This document shows, one piece after another, positions 7,101 to 13,899 of a stretch of DNA of 13,899 nucleotides; the first letter of the stretch is position 1; each line of letters opens with the position of its first letter. The stretch is from a bacterium (GTDB taxonomy: Bacteria; JACRDZ01; JAJRWM01): contig JAJRWM010000154.1 of the NCBI GenBank assembly GCA_024276815.1, positions 1 to 13,899 of the forward strand. Direction: 5' to 3'. Under the pieces are notes generated by a model. The model saw only the letters and a list, made by a program, of their open reading frames with translations. It searched no databases and had not been told where the DNA came from. Made by a program: the position numbers and the translations under genes.

Positions 7101-8318
7101 TTACTTGCTCTTGACTTCCAAACGATCCTCTTTAAGCTTTCGCATCCGTTCCGCCTCCAGCTTTTGTTTCTCCAGCAGGCGTTTGGTTTTTTCAGACTGT
7201 TCAAGGATTCTTTTATTCTTGGTTAACCGGGAGGCTTCCTCGGCCTTGGCGCCGGCTTGTTTAACCAGCTTGATCGCTTCCTGAATAATCTCCAGCCGTT
7301 TGTTTAACACCTCGTCAATATCTTTTCCCTTCAGGGAGGACCACTGCTTTAATTCTTTGCTTTTATCAATGCCTTTTTGGTAAATACTCCGGCTTTCCTG
7401 GTAGGGTATCGGGTAATAGCTCCGGACATTTAATCCTTCCATTTTGCTGATCGCGGTCAAGGCTTTACCCGCCTGGGACTTAAACTCTGACTTGCTGTCA
7501 TCAAATTTCTTCCTCAAGGCCTGACGGGCCTTGATCACCTTTTCTCTCGCCAGGCGTTCCTCTTCCTTGACGCGGGCGACCTCGCTTTCCTTCTTGGCCT
7601 TCTCAAAAGCCAGGATGGAACTGTTGGCGTTCTCATAAGCGATTTGCCAGCGCTCACTCTCGAGGTTTTGCTGGGCTGAAGACAGGTAGCCCTTCGCGGT
7701 TTGATACATTCTTTTAGCGTATTTCTCCATCTCCAATTTGTCGGCGTCCGCCAGGTGATCCTGGGCGGCGGCTATGTAATCGCGGGCCGCTTGCTCATAT
7801 TGCTTTCGAGCCTGCCGTTGCTGTTCTTTTTCCCGCCACTCTTTCATTTGTTTTATCCGGTCTCTCTCCTTGATTAATTGCTCCTGCTGATACGCCTTGT
7901 AGTATTTGTAAGCCGGGTAGGTTGATAACAGGGCCACCGCGACCACCGCTCCGATGACGATTTTGGACCGGGCGCTAAGCTCAGGTCTTTGCGACGCTCT
8001 CGCCCTGGCGCGTGGTTGGCGGCGTATGGGTACGTTGCGGCCGGTTCGCGCTTTCTTTTTTTCTTTGACCAGCGTATTGACGACATCCTCAATTTGAAAA
8101 AACAGATCGTCGTCGGTGTATTCCCAGTCAAATTCCAGGCTTACGTCCGGTTGAGCGGCTTTTTTTACTGCCTGAGCCGGTTTTGCCGCGACCGGTTTCG
8201 CGGTTACCGGCTGTTGCTCTCGGGGCACGGCCGGTTTTGGGGCGTTAACTGTTTCCGGGACATCAACCGCTTCCAGCGCTGTTTTTCGTTTATTATCTCT
8301 ATCCTTCTGGACAACCAT
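7101..8318 (-). CDS. Single-pass membrane protein with long helical C-terminal region; function unknown
   Basis: The 405-residue protein has no family name I can assign with confidence. Residues 1-60 are rich in proline, alanine, lysine and valine, like a linker. Residues 61-85 are acidic/aromatic (LEFDWEYTDDDLFF). Residues 86-118 are strongly basic, and one membrane helix follows at about 119-136 (IVIGAVVAVALLSTYPAY). The basic flank predicts the N-terminus inside. The rest (140-405) is almost all charged helix with coiled-coil character. A segment near 190-245 has alanine and tyrosine spacing resembling DUF4398-type helical hairpins. ATG 8318 has GGGAG upstream at suitable spacing. It is divergent from exbB across about 340 bp. 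A TolA-like partner of the adjacent motor is possible but is inference only. Confidence 0.8.
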   Translation of the reverse strand: MVVQKDRDNKRKTALEAVDVPETVNAPKPAVPREQQPVTAKPVAAKPAQAVKKAAQPDVSLEFDWEYTDDDLFFQIEDVVNTLVKEKKKARTGRNVPIRRQPRARARASQRPELSARSKIVIGAVVAVALLSTYPAYKYYKAYQQEQLIKERDRIKQMKEWREKEQQRQARKQYEQAARDYIAAAQDHLADADKLEMEKYAKRMYQTAKGYLSSAQQNLESERWQIAYENANSSILAFEKAKKESEVARVKEEERLAREKVIKARQALRKKFDDSKSEFKSQAGKALTAISKMEGLNVRSYYPIPYQESRSIYQKGIDKSKELKQWSSLKGKDIDEVLNKRLEIIQEAIKLVKQAGAKAEEASRLTKNKRILEQSEKTKRLLEKQKLEAERMRKLKEDRLEVKSK

Positions 8319-8347
8319 CTAATGAAACTCCCGAGAAACCATGTTTA

Positions 8348-8359
8348 AATGAACCTGAC
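8348..8359 (+). repeat. 12-mer shared by the two main intergenic regions, copy 1
   Basis: AATGAACCTGAC occurs here, 30 bp upstream of the leftward gene start, and again at 13783-13794. Both copies are outside genes and are followed by C or T and then C. It may be the edge of a dispersed element, but this is only suggestive. Confidence 0.3.
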
Positions 8360-8377
8360 CCACAACCAGGGGCGAGG

Positions 8378-8395
8378 TGTTCTGGCGGCAGAACA
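8378..8395. promoter_or_regulatory. Perfect 7-bp inverted repeat, possible operator
   Basis: TGTTCTG and CAGAACA flank the four bases GCGG. The arms match at all seven positions. It lies 60 bp upstream of the leftward gene start and about 180 bp upstream of the exbB promoter. No run of T follows on either strand, so it is not a standard terminator. An operator or RNA hairpin in the leftward leader is possible. Confidence 0.4.
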
Positions 8396-8573
8396 AAATG
8401 CTATCTATTATCAATTAGTATACATTATGGATGCAAAGCATTATAGCCCAAAAACGCTTTAGAAACCAGACTGTTTTTGAAAAAATCATCCGTAACCCGG
8501 ACAAGAAAACAGCTCAAGTCCATCTTAAGTTCTTTTATTGTTTGATATTCCTTCGTCGCCAAAGTGAATCGGC

Positions 8574-8602
8574 TTGACATTTCAGCGTTATTTTGCTAGA
8601 TT
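8574..8602 (+). promoter_or_regulatory. Promoter for the exbB-exbD-tonB-like set
   Basis: A perfect -35 TTGACA (8574-8579) is followed by a 17-base spacer and TAGATT (8597-8602). The TGC directly before the -10 makes it an extended -10 promoter, which compensates for the two mismatches. The start would be near 8609, leaving a leader of about 50 nt that ends in the strong ribosome binding site AAGGAGG (8644-8650). Confidence 0.75.
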
Positions 8603-8657
8603 TTTAAAGAAAATTTAACATGTCAATTTATCTGGTAATGATTAAGGAGGCTGTTCA

Positions 8658-9449
8658 ATGGATTTTCGGAAACGCTGGTTTGCGATTGTTTTTATCACCT
8701 TGGTTTTATGTTTAGCAGGGTTTAAGCAAGCCCGGAATTTTATTCTTCCCCGGGAAGTTATGGCGCAGGAAAACAGCGCTTCAGAAGGGGATGTTCCGCC
8801 TTTTGAGGAGGAAGAGAAGGCTCCTAACTGGTTCCTTGATATGACTGACAAGGGCGGCCCGGCGATGTACGGGATTTATGCCTGCGCTATCATTGGACTG
8901 GCTATTACGATTGAGCGAACCATGAAACTGCGGATCAAGAAAATATTTCCGGCCGCTTTTATCGAGCAGGTCCGGGAGCATCTTCGGGAGCGCAACATTC
9001 CTGAGGTTATTACTCTCTGCGAAGGTAAAAAGTTCCCTCTGGCACGGATTGTCAGGGCTGGTTTGTTGCAATACAACAATGGTATCCAGGAAGTTGAACG
9101 GGCGATTGAAGGCGCCAGCGGTTTGGAAATCGCGATTCTAGGCAGTCATATGAGAACGCTGGGAACCCTGGGCAATATCGCGACGATGCTGGGTTTGCTG
9201 GGAACGGTTACCGGGATGATCAGCGCCTTCCAGACCATAGCTTCCGCCGGCACTGGTCGTCCTGATCTGGTCGCCAGGGGTATTTCTGAAGCGATGACCA
9301 CGACCGCGGCCGGTTTGATCGCGGCGATCCCTCTGGTCTTGCTCTACAGCCACTTGATGGGCAAAATTGACAACATTGTCATCGAACTGGAAGAGATATC
9401 GCTGGATTTGATAGAAGAATTAACCTTTGGCGGAATTATTGAGGAGTAA
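8658..9449 (+). CDS. exbB: ExbB/TolQ/MotA family proton channel subunit
   Basis: The 263-residue protein is the channel-forming subunit of a proton-driven motor in the inner membrane. It has three membrane helices at about 67-85, 168-192 and 213-233, with a cytoplasmic domain between the first two. The family signature is clear: LGTLGNIATMLGLLGTVTGMISAF (about 168-191) and GISEAMTTTAAGLIAAIPL (208-226). Residues 1-36 form an extra N-terminal hydrophobic segment ending in VMAQ, resembling a cleavable signal peptide, followed by an acidic periplasmic stretch (about 40-55). ATG 8658 has a strong AAGGAGG site seven bases away. It leads an operon with exbD 5 bp downstream. ExbB, TolQ and Agl-type channels cannot be told apart here; exbB is a family-level symbol. 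Confidence 0.92.
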   Translation: MDFRKRWFAIVFITLVLCLAGFKQARNFILPREVMAQENSASEGDVPPFEEEEKAPNWFLDMTDKGGPAMYGIYACAIIGLAITIERTMKLRIKKIFPAAFIEQVREHLRERNIPEVITLCEGKKFPLARIVRAGLLQYNNGIQEVERAIEGASGLEIAILGSHMRTLGTLGNIATMLGLLGTVTGMISAFQTIASAGTGRPDLVARGISEAMTTTAAGLIAAIPLVLLYSHLMGKIDNIVIELEEISLDLIEELTFGGIIEE

Positions 9450-9454
9450 TCGAG

Positions 9455-9862
9455 ATGGCCGTTAAAAGACAACACGAAGACAGCAGCAGTTTGGACATGA
9501 CTCCCATGATTGATATTGTGTTCCAGCTCCTGATCTTTTTTATGGTAACGACAAATTTTATGCCCTTGGACAACAAACTGGATATAAAGCTACCCAGTTC
9601 CAAAGCCGTAACCAAGACCAAAAAACAAAGTCCCCTGAAGATTGAGATAAGCAAGGACGGCGACCTGTTTTTTGAGGGCAAGTTGTTGAATCTTGACAGC
9701 CTGGAGGCGGAATTAAGCGTCTATAAAGACTCGGAAGAGATCATAATTATTAAAGCGCATAAAGACACCAGGCATGAAGACGTGGTCAAGGTTTTAGGAA
9801 TCTGCCGCGCCCAGAATATACGCAACGTTGGTATCGCCGCTTTGCTGCAGAAGAAGACTTGA
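9455..9862 (+). CDS. exbD: ExbD/TolR family motor subunit
   Basis: The 135-residue protein has the standard ExbD/TolR layout: a short cytoplasmic N-terminus, one membrane helix (about 18-37) and a periplasmic domain. The signature LDMTPMIDIVFQLLIFFMV includes D20, the membrane aspartate essential for proton passage in this family. The periplasmic part (about 60-135) has the usual beta-alpha pattern, with IEISKDGDLFFEG and EIIIIKAHKDTRHEDVVKVL. Length is normal. GAGGAG within the end of exbB lies eight bases before the ATG, so the two are tightly linked. It would sit inside the ExbB pentamer as the rotor or peptidoglycan-side element. ExbD and TolR are not separable here. Confidence 0.93.
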   Translation: MAVKRQHEDSSSLDMTPMIDIVFQLLIFFMVTTNFMPLDNKLDIKLPSSKAVTKTKKQSPLKIEISKDGDLFFEGKLLNLDSLEAELSVYKDSEEIIIIKAHKDTRHEDVVKVLGICRAQNIRNVGIAALLQKKT

Positions 9863-9878
9863 TAACGGGGAAATAGTT

Positions 9879-10748
9879 ATGTCGTTAAGAAGCCGTCGGG
9901 CGGAACAGTTAAGAGCTGACTATCAATTACTGTACTATATTTTTATAGCGATGCTCATCTACGCGCTGATCATTTCCTCGCTGAGCTTTGTTACCAGCCG
10001 TTCCCAAAAAGTGGAAGAGCAGTTCGCCCAGTTTTCAGTTATCGCGCTGCCGCCGCCGCCGCCCGTTATTAACGAGGCGCTGGAAGACGTTCCGCCGCCC
10101 GAGGTTGAGGATTTTGATGTTGAGGATTTGACCCAGGAACCGCTGGACGATATTTCGGAAGCCGCGATTGGCGAAGAGGGAGCCGCCGAAGAGTTGATGG
10201 TGGAAGAGAAGATCGCTTCCGCATTAGATAAACCGATTGAGGAATTCAAGTCGCCGACTCCGGAAATTCTGCCGACCCGTGAAAAAACCGATCTGCCCAT
10301 GAAAAGGAAACCCAAGCCGCGCTCGCTGATCAATCAGCGGGGAGCCAGCAAGCCGGGTGGTTCCGCGATCAGAGGTAAAGGCGCCCCGAGCGGCACCGGC
10401 TCGAAATCGTTTGGCCGCGGAGAGTTTGGTATGGGTAAAGGCGGCGGCGGTCTGTTCGGCTCCCGGACCGGGTTCGGCCGCGGGAAAGGAACGGTCGGCG
10501 TTACCGGGCGTAAATCGAAAAAGTCCATCAGGATTATCGTTAACGCCTTTGTTTTGGCTGACGGCCGGGTCGATATCGCCGAATACGCCGGCGCGATCGG
10601 CGTTGAGGACATGGAGTCTTCAGAGCTTCAATATATCATTGACGAAGCGGTTAATCAGATCAAGACCAAACAATATGAACCCAGCAATGATCCTCTGCGC
10701 AAAATTATTGAGGAGGTCGATTTCTCCTATATGGGCTCGGAAATGTGA
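9879..10748 (+). CDS. TonB-like energy transducer with acidic and glycine-rich linker
   Basis: The 289-residue protein has TonB architecture: a basic N-terminus, one membrane helix (about 18-37, YYIFIAMLIYALIISSLSFV), a proline-containing start of the linker (LPPPPPV, 57-63; VPPPEVED), and a C-terminal domain at about 216-280. That domain follows the TonB-C pattern: IRIIVNAFVLADGRV, a helix (SSELQYIIDEAVNQIK), then KQYEPS. The linker is unusual: strongly acidic at 66-125, lysine/proline-rich at 140-150, then glycine/arginine/lysine-rich at 155-210. The classic SxxxH motif of the TonB helix is not evident. ATG 9879 is preferred over upstream GTG 9828, which overlaps exbD, because GGGG lies eight bases before it. 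Position behind exbB-exbD supports the role. Homology to canonical TonB is remote. Confidence 0.8.
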   Translation: MSLRSRRAEQLRADYQLLYYIFIAMLIYALIISSLSFVTSRSQKVEEQFAQFSVIALPPPPPVINEALEDVPPPEVEDFDVEDLTQEPLDDISEAAIGEEGAAEELMVEEKIASALDKPIEEFKSPTPEILPTREKTDLPMKRKPKPRSLINQRGASKPGGSAIRGKGAPSGTGSKSFGRGEFGMGKGGGGLFGSRTGFGRGKGTVGVTGRKSKKSIRIIVNAFVLADGRVDIAEYAGAIGVEDMESSELQYIIDEAVNQIKTKQYEPSNDPLRKIIEEVDFSYMGSEM

Positions 10749-10849
10749 TAATACCGGGCGAACTGATTCACGGTTTGGTGTGAATTGTGATAAAGATGAC
10801 TTATTATCAGGGAATTTAATCCTGGGTTGAGTGGGAAAGGTTTTTTGTT
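10749..10849 (+). other. Structured intergenic region before the giant TPR gene
   Basis: TGATAATA (10746-10753, overlapping the preceding stop codon) is exactly complementary to TATTATCA (10802-10809). Inside lies a hairpin with arms ATTCAC (10766-10771) and GTGAAT (10780-10785). A second TGATAA (10788-10793) can pair with the same TTATCA (10804-10809). No T-run marks a terminator. AAAGG (10836-10840) precedes the GTG start of the next gene. The gap is longer than others in this operon, so expression of the TPR gene may be set separately. Confidence 0.35.
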
Positions 10850-13768
10850 GTGTGGTTAAAAGTAAGGAAAAATTTTGTTATATCACTGGTGGTTTTTGTG
10901 ACTTTGGGCTTGATCTATGCCGGCGTTTCCCCCACTCCGGCCAGGGCCGCCGAAGGGGGCCAGTTGTTCCAGGACGCCAAGGAACTTCTTAAGAACGGCG
11001 AATATGAAAAAGCCATCGCCACCTTTCAGGAATTTTTAACCCAGGTCTCGCCAAAACACCAATTTGCCGGGGAAGCCTACTACCAATTGGGAGAGGCTTA
11101 CTACCGGCTGAAGAAATATGATCGGGCGATTGAGAATTACCAGGTGGTCTATGAGAAATACCAGGGCGAAAAGGTCTTGGCGGACGCTTTGTACGCGATG
11201 GCCTTTTCCTATTATGAAAAGGGTGACCTGGGCAACGCCATCAAGACCTTCCGGACCCTGAACTTTCGCTTCCCCACCTCTAACCTGGGGGTTGATGCTC
11301 AATTCCGGGTTGGCTACTGTTTTTATAATTTGGGCAAGTTCAAGCTGGCGATTGATGAGTATAAAAAAGTTATTTTAAAATATCCCACCAGTGTTCTGGC
11401 TGAAAAAGCCCAGATCTGGGTTAGTAAATCCTATATCCAGTTGGGGCAATATGACCAGGCGATCAAAGGCTATAACCGGCTCCTTAAATATTTCTCCGAA
11501 GGCGAACAGGTAGGGGATGTCATGTATGAGCTGGCGTTGGCGTATTACAAAAAGGGCGATATGCCTCAAGCGCTGGAAAACTTCCAGAAAGTTGTCGACA
11601 ATTATCCGGGGTCCTTGAACGCGCCCTACGCTTTGCTTTACCTGGGGCGAACCTATGCTGACAAGGATGAGTTGGAAAAAGCGATCAAGTATTATGAGAA
11701 CCTGATGTTGATCTACAGCGAGGACCCGGCGGCTGAAGAGGCTCAGTTTGAATTGGGCAACGTTTATATCAAGCAGGGTGAAACCGTAAAGGCGATTGAA
11801 TTGTTCCAATCGATTATCGATAAGAATCCTGAGGGTAAAAATGTTCCCTGGGCGCTCGCTGGTATGGCTACGGTTTACAAGAAGGAAGGGATCACCCTTC
11901 AGGCGATCAACACCTATATGCAGATTATCGAAAAAACATCGTCGCTGGACCCGGCGGACCCCAACGCGGCACAATGGTACGACGTTTTTAAAAAAGCGAC
12001 CGATGATTTCCTGGAAATACTGAAAACTTTTCCGGAAGAGAGTTTCCAGGTTGAGGGCATATCCATGGTCGCGGCCACTTATTTTAAGATTAACGATGAT
12101 CTGGAGGCGATCAGGAACTTCCAGAAGATAATCCAGGAATTTCCCGATGACAAGCTGGCGCCTGATTCGTATCTGGGAATCGCCAGAGTGCTTACGCGTC
12201 AGGAAGAATTTGATAAAGCGCTGAAAATTTACCAGGAGTTGGTAGCCAAATATCCCAAAAGTAAAGCCGCCAGCGAAGCGCAGTACTATGTCGGGCAGAG
12301 CTATTATCAGCAAGGCAATCTGAAAAAAGCGTATGAAGCGTTTCAATCCTTGATAAGAATCGCCGCTGATTCATCATACGCTGACAAGGCCCAGCATACG
12401 TTGGGCGAAATCAGTTACAAGCAAAAAAATTATAATCAGGCGATTATTGATTATACCGACCTGATCAGGCGCTATCCCAAGAGTGAATATGTTGATGACG
12501 CCATGTATGGTTTAGGCTGGTCCTACCTGGAATTGAAAAATTACGAAAACGCCATTAGCCAGTTTACCAAACTGATTGAACAATTTCCCAAAAGCGAGTT
12601 CGCCGGCAACGCCCAGTTTACGATTGGCGACGCTTATTATTCCACCAAGGAACTGAAAAAAGCGGCCCAGGCCTACATGATCGTTACGGAAAAATACCCG
12701 GACAGCAAGTTCGCTCCGGACGCTCAGTATTGGCTGGCCTGGAGCTATTTCGGCAGCACTGATTATGACAAGGCCGCTCTCTGGTTCCATGGTTTGCTGA
12801 CCAAGTATCCCGGCAGTCCCTTATGCCCTGAAGCGCAATACGGCGCGGCTCGCTCGATCTACATGAAGGGTGATTACAAGCAGGCCGTGCTTGAGTTCAC
12901 CCGGGTCTTGGAAGAGTATCCTAAAAGTGATTTTGTTGACGACGCTTTGTTTGGCCGGGCTGAGAGTTACTGGAACCTTAAAAACCAGGAAGTTAAACTT
13001 GAAAAAGAGAAAGAAGGCGGCGAAACAGAGAAAAAACAACTCACCTACGTTGAAATGGCGATCAATGATTTCAACCTGATCTTAACCAAATACAGCAAAA
13101 GCGAGTATATCCCGGATGTTTATTTTTACCTGGGGCAGGTCTATTATTACCGCGGGGGGCCTGGTGATTACAAGAACTCTATTGATAAGTATTCCGAGTT
13201 AATAACCGACTTCAAATTTTATCCTAATATCGAAGTAGCAAAACAGAATCTGGAGCAGGTGAAAAAAGCCTATAACGCGTTGCAGGCCGATCCCTTGATG
13301 GAAAAAAGAGTTGACGAACTGCTGGAGCTGATTTCTCTTTATAAAGAGAAAAATGATGAAAAGAAGATCATGGAAAAATACCAGACGATAACCCAGGATT
13401 ATCCTACCAGCAAGTGGGCGCCTTTGGCTCATTTGGAACTGGGTAAAATATATGTCAAAAAAAACGAATATGAGACCGCGATTCAGGAATTGCGTAAAAT
13501 ATACCTGTTCTACGAAAAGAGTAAAGAAACCCCTATGGCCTTGATGTTTCTGGGTTTTTGCTATGATAAGCTGGGTGACCTGGAAAACGCGCTCAAATTT
13601 TACAACCTGTTGATAGCGAATTACCCCAAATTCGAGAAGATCAACGAAGCGGTAACGATAGCGTCCGGCTTATTGGAAAAGGCCTCCAGTATCGAAACGC
13701 AAATGGTTGAGCACAAACAAAGCGGCATTGAGCGAACCAAAGACGGCACCACCGTAAAACCCCGGTAA
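10850..13768 (+). CDS. Exported giant tetratricopeptide repeat protein (CpoB/BamD-like repeats)
   Basis: The 972-residue protein starts with a signal peptide: basic MWLKVRKN, a hydrophobic core at about 9-25, and a probable cleavage after ARA or ARAA (33/34). No lipobox cysteine is present, so a soluble periplasmic or loosely attached product is expected. The rest is more than twenty TPR units of about 36 residues of the exported type, with repeated YP-x-S-x-x-A and A-x-Y-x-x-G-x-x-Y patterns, as in CpoB/YbgF and BamD proteins. A charged Lys/Glu insertion interrupts one unit near 707-730. No enzymatic domain is seen; the last 30 residues are a polar tail. The start is GTG 10850, supported by AAAGG nine bases upstream; no in-frame ATG lies before the signal peptide. 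It follows the exbB-exbD-tonB-like genes on the same strand, pointing to a scaffold for that motor at the cell envelope. Confidence 0.9.
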   Translation: MWLKVRKNFVISLVVFVTLGLIYAGVSPTPARAAEGGQLFQDAKELLKNGEYEKAIATFQEFLTQVSPKHQFAGEAYYQLGEAYYRLKKYDRAIENYQVVYEKYQGEKVLADALYAMAFSYYEKGDLGNAIKTFRTLNFRFPTSNLGVDAQFRVGYCFYNLGKFKLAIDEYKKVILKYPTSVLAEKAQIWVSKSYIQLGQYDQAIKGYNRLLKYFSEGEQVGDVMYELALAYYKKGDMPQALENFQKVVDNYPGSLNAPYALLYLGRTYADKDELEKAIKYYENLMLIYSEDPAAEEAQFELGNVYIKQGETVKAIELFQSIIDKNPEGKNVPWALAGMATVYKKEGITLQAINTYMQIIEKTSSLDPADPNAAQWYDVFKKATDDFLEILKTFPEESFQVEGISMVAATYFKINDDLEAIRNFQKIIQEFPDDKLAPDSYLGIARVLTRQEEFDKALKIYQELVAKYPKSKAASEAQYYVGQSYYQQGNLKKAYEAFQSLIRIAADSSYADKAQHTLGEISYKQKNYNQAIIDYTDLIRRYPKSEYVDDAMYGLGWSYLELKNYENAISQFTKLIEQFPKSEFAGNAQFTIGDAYYSTKELKKAAQAYMIVTEKYPDSKFAPDAQYWLAWSYFGSTDYDKAALWFHGLLTKYPGSPLCPEAQYGAARSIYMKGDYKQAVLEFTRVLEEYPKSDFVDDALFGRAESYWNLKNQEVKLEKEKEGGETEKKQLTYVEMAINDFNLILTKYSKSEYIPDVYFYLGQVYYYRGGPGDYKNSIDKYSELITDFKFYPNIEVAKQNLEQVKKAYNALQADPLMEKRVDELLELISLYKEKNDEKKIMEKYQTITQDYPTSKWAPLAHLELGKIYVKKNEYETAIQELRKIYLFYEKSKETPMALMFLGFCYDKLGDLENALKFYNLLIANYPKFEKINEAVTIASGLLEKASSIETQMVEHKQSGIERTKDGTTVKPR

Positions 13769-13782
13769 CCCAGGGTAAACAC

Positions 13783-13794
13783 AATGAACCTGAC
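13783..13794 (+). repeat. 12-mer shared by the two main intergenic regions, copy 2
   Basis: This is the second copy of AATGAACCTGAC, 15 bp after the stop of the giant TPR gene. CGTAAA (13797-13802) and TTTACG (13829-13834) follow as a 6-bp inverted repeat. The remaining bases to the window end (13795-13899) contain no gene I can support. Confidence 0.3.
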
Positions 13795-13899
13795 TCCGTA
13801 AAGTTTGCTACGAGGTATTATGGAGCCTTTTACGATCTTACCCGGGCTTCTCCTGCTTGAAAGTTTTTAGTGCTTGGGCAACACAATATCGATAGCTAG

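Larger units (their letters stand above)
8319..8657. other. Non-coding region between the 405-residue protein gene and exbB
   Basis: This stretch of about 340 bp holds no ORF I can support. It contains the exbB promoter and leader on the right, a perfect 7-bp inverted repeat at 8378-8395, a 12-mer shared with the far end of the window (8348-8359), and AT-rich - strand -10-like hexamers (TATAAT at 8445-8440, TATACT at 8422-8417) that could serve the leftward gene. No convincing -35 accompanies those hexamers. The length and content suggest a two-way control region. Confidence 0.6.

Noticed and set aside
7085-7110. Bidirectional terminator between the convergent TPR gene and the - strand membrane protein gene
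   Set aside because: The stops are 3 bp apart and no stem with flanking A/T runs is visible. The same holds for the 6-bp convergent junction near 3627-3632.
8379-8394. LexA/SOS box
   Set aside because: The Gram-positive box is GAAC-N4-GTTC; here the half-sites are in the reverse order (GTTC then GAAC), so the match is only superficial.
10766-10785. Rho-independent terminator after the TonB-like gene
   Set aside because: The hairpin is AT-containing, has an 8-base loop and is not followed by a T-run.
11375-12346. Open - strand frame of 323 codons inside the giant TPR gene
   Set aside because: It mirrors the repeated TPR codons of the + strand and has no ribosome binding site or family resemblance. 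Repetitive genes often create such frames.
11000-13700. DNA-level tandem repeats in the giant TPR gene
   Set aside because: The periodicity is in the protein (about 36 residues); the nucleotide sequences of the units differ too much to be recent tandem duplications.
13838-13897. Possible end of a - strand gene running in from the right edge (ends QEKPG)
   Set aside because: Only 19 codons are visible, another - strand frame there is also open briefly, and no motif is present.

Overview
The window reads as chromosomal DNA of moderate GC from a diderm (Gram-negative-type) bacterium, probably uncultured. An ExbB/ExbD/TonB-like energy-transduction set and a very long exported TPR protein imply an outer membrane. 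A bshA-bshC pair implies bacillithiol as the low-molecular-weight thiol. That mix is known from Firmicutes, Deinococcus, Bacteroidetes/Chlorobi and several candidate phyla of the FCB type; with the diderm genes it suggests an FCB-like lineage. I cannot place it more precisely from sequence alone. TAA, TAG and TGA all end recognisable genes here, so the standard bacterial code applies. I see no tRNA, rRNA, CRISPR array or intact mobile element.

Region 1 (1-3626, + strand). After the tail of an unidentified gene, a textbook sigma70-type promoter drives rpsU (ribosomal protein S21) and yqeY, which overlap by ATGA. These are followed by cvpA, a NIF3-like metal protein and an M29-type aminopeptidase, all closely spaced and co-directional. 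The cvpA homologue is interrupted by one in-frame TAA, and 47 codons of family-like C-terminus remain in the same frame behind it.

Region 2 (3633-7097). bshC and bshA lie on the - strand with bshC promoter-proximal, encoding the last and first enzymes of bacillithiol synthesis. No bshB is present. Divergent from bshC is a small four-TPR protein; the promoter elements of the two directions overlap in about 90 bp.

Region 3 (7101-13768). A 405-residue single-pass membrane protein with a long helical C-terminal half is read on the - strand. About 340 bp of non-coding DNA separates it from a + strand set: exbB/tolQ, exbD/tolR, a TonB-like protein and a 972-residue exported TPR protein. The inferred logic is that the ExbB-ExbD motor uses proton motive force and the TonB-like protein carries the force into the periplasm. 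The TPR protein would be the periplasmic or outer-membrane scaffold that receives or organises it. No TonB-dependent receptor, TolB or Pal gene lies in the window. The last 131 bp hold no gene I can support.
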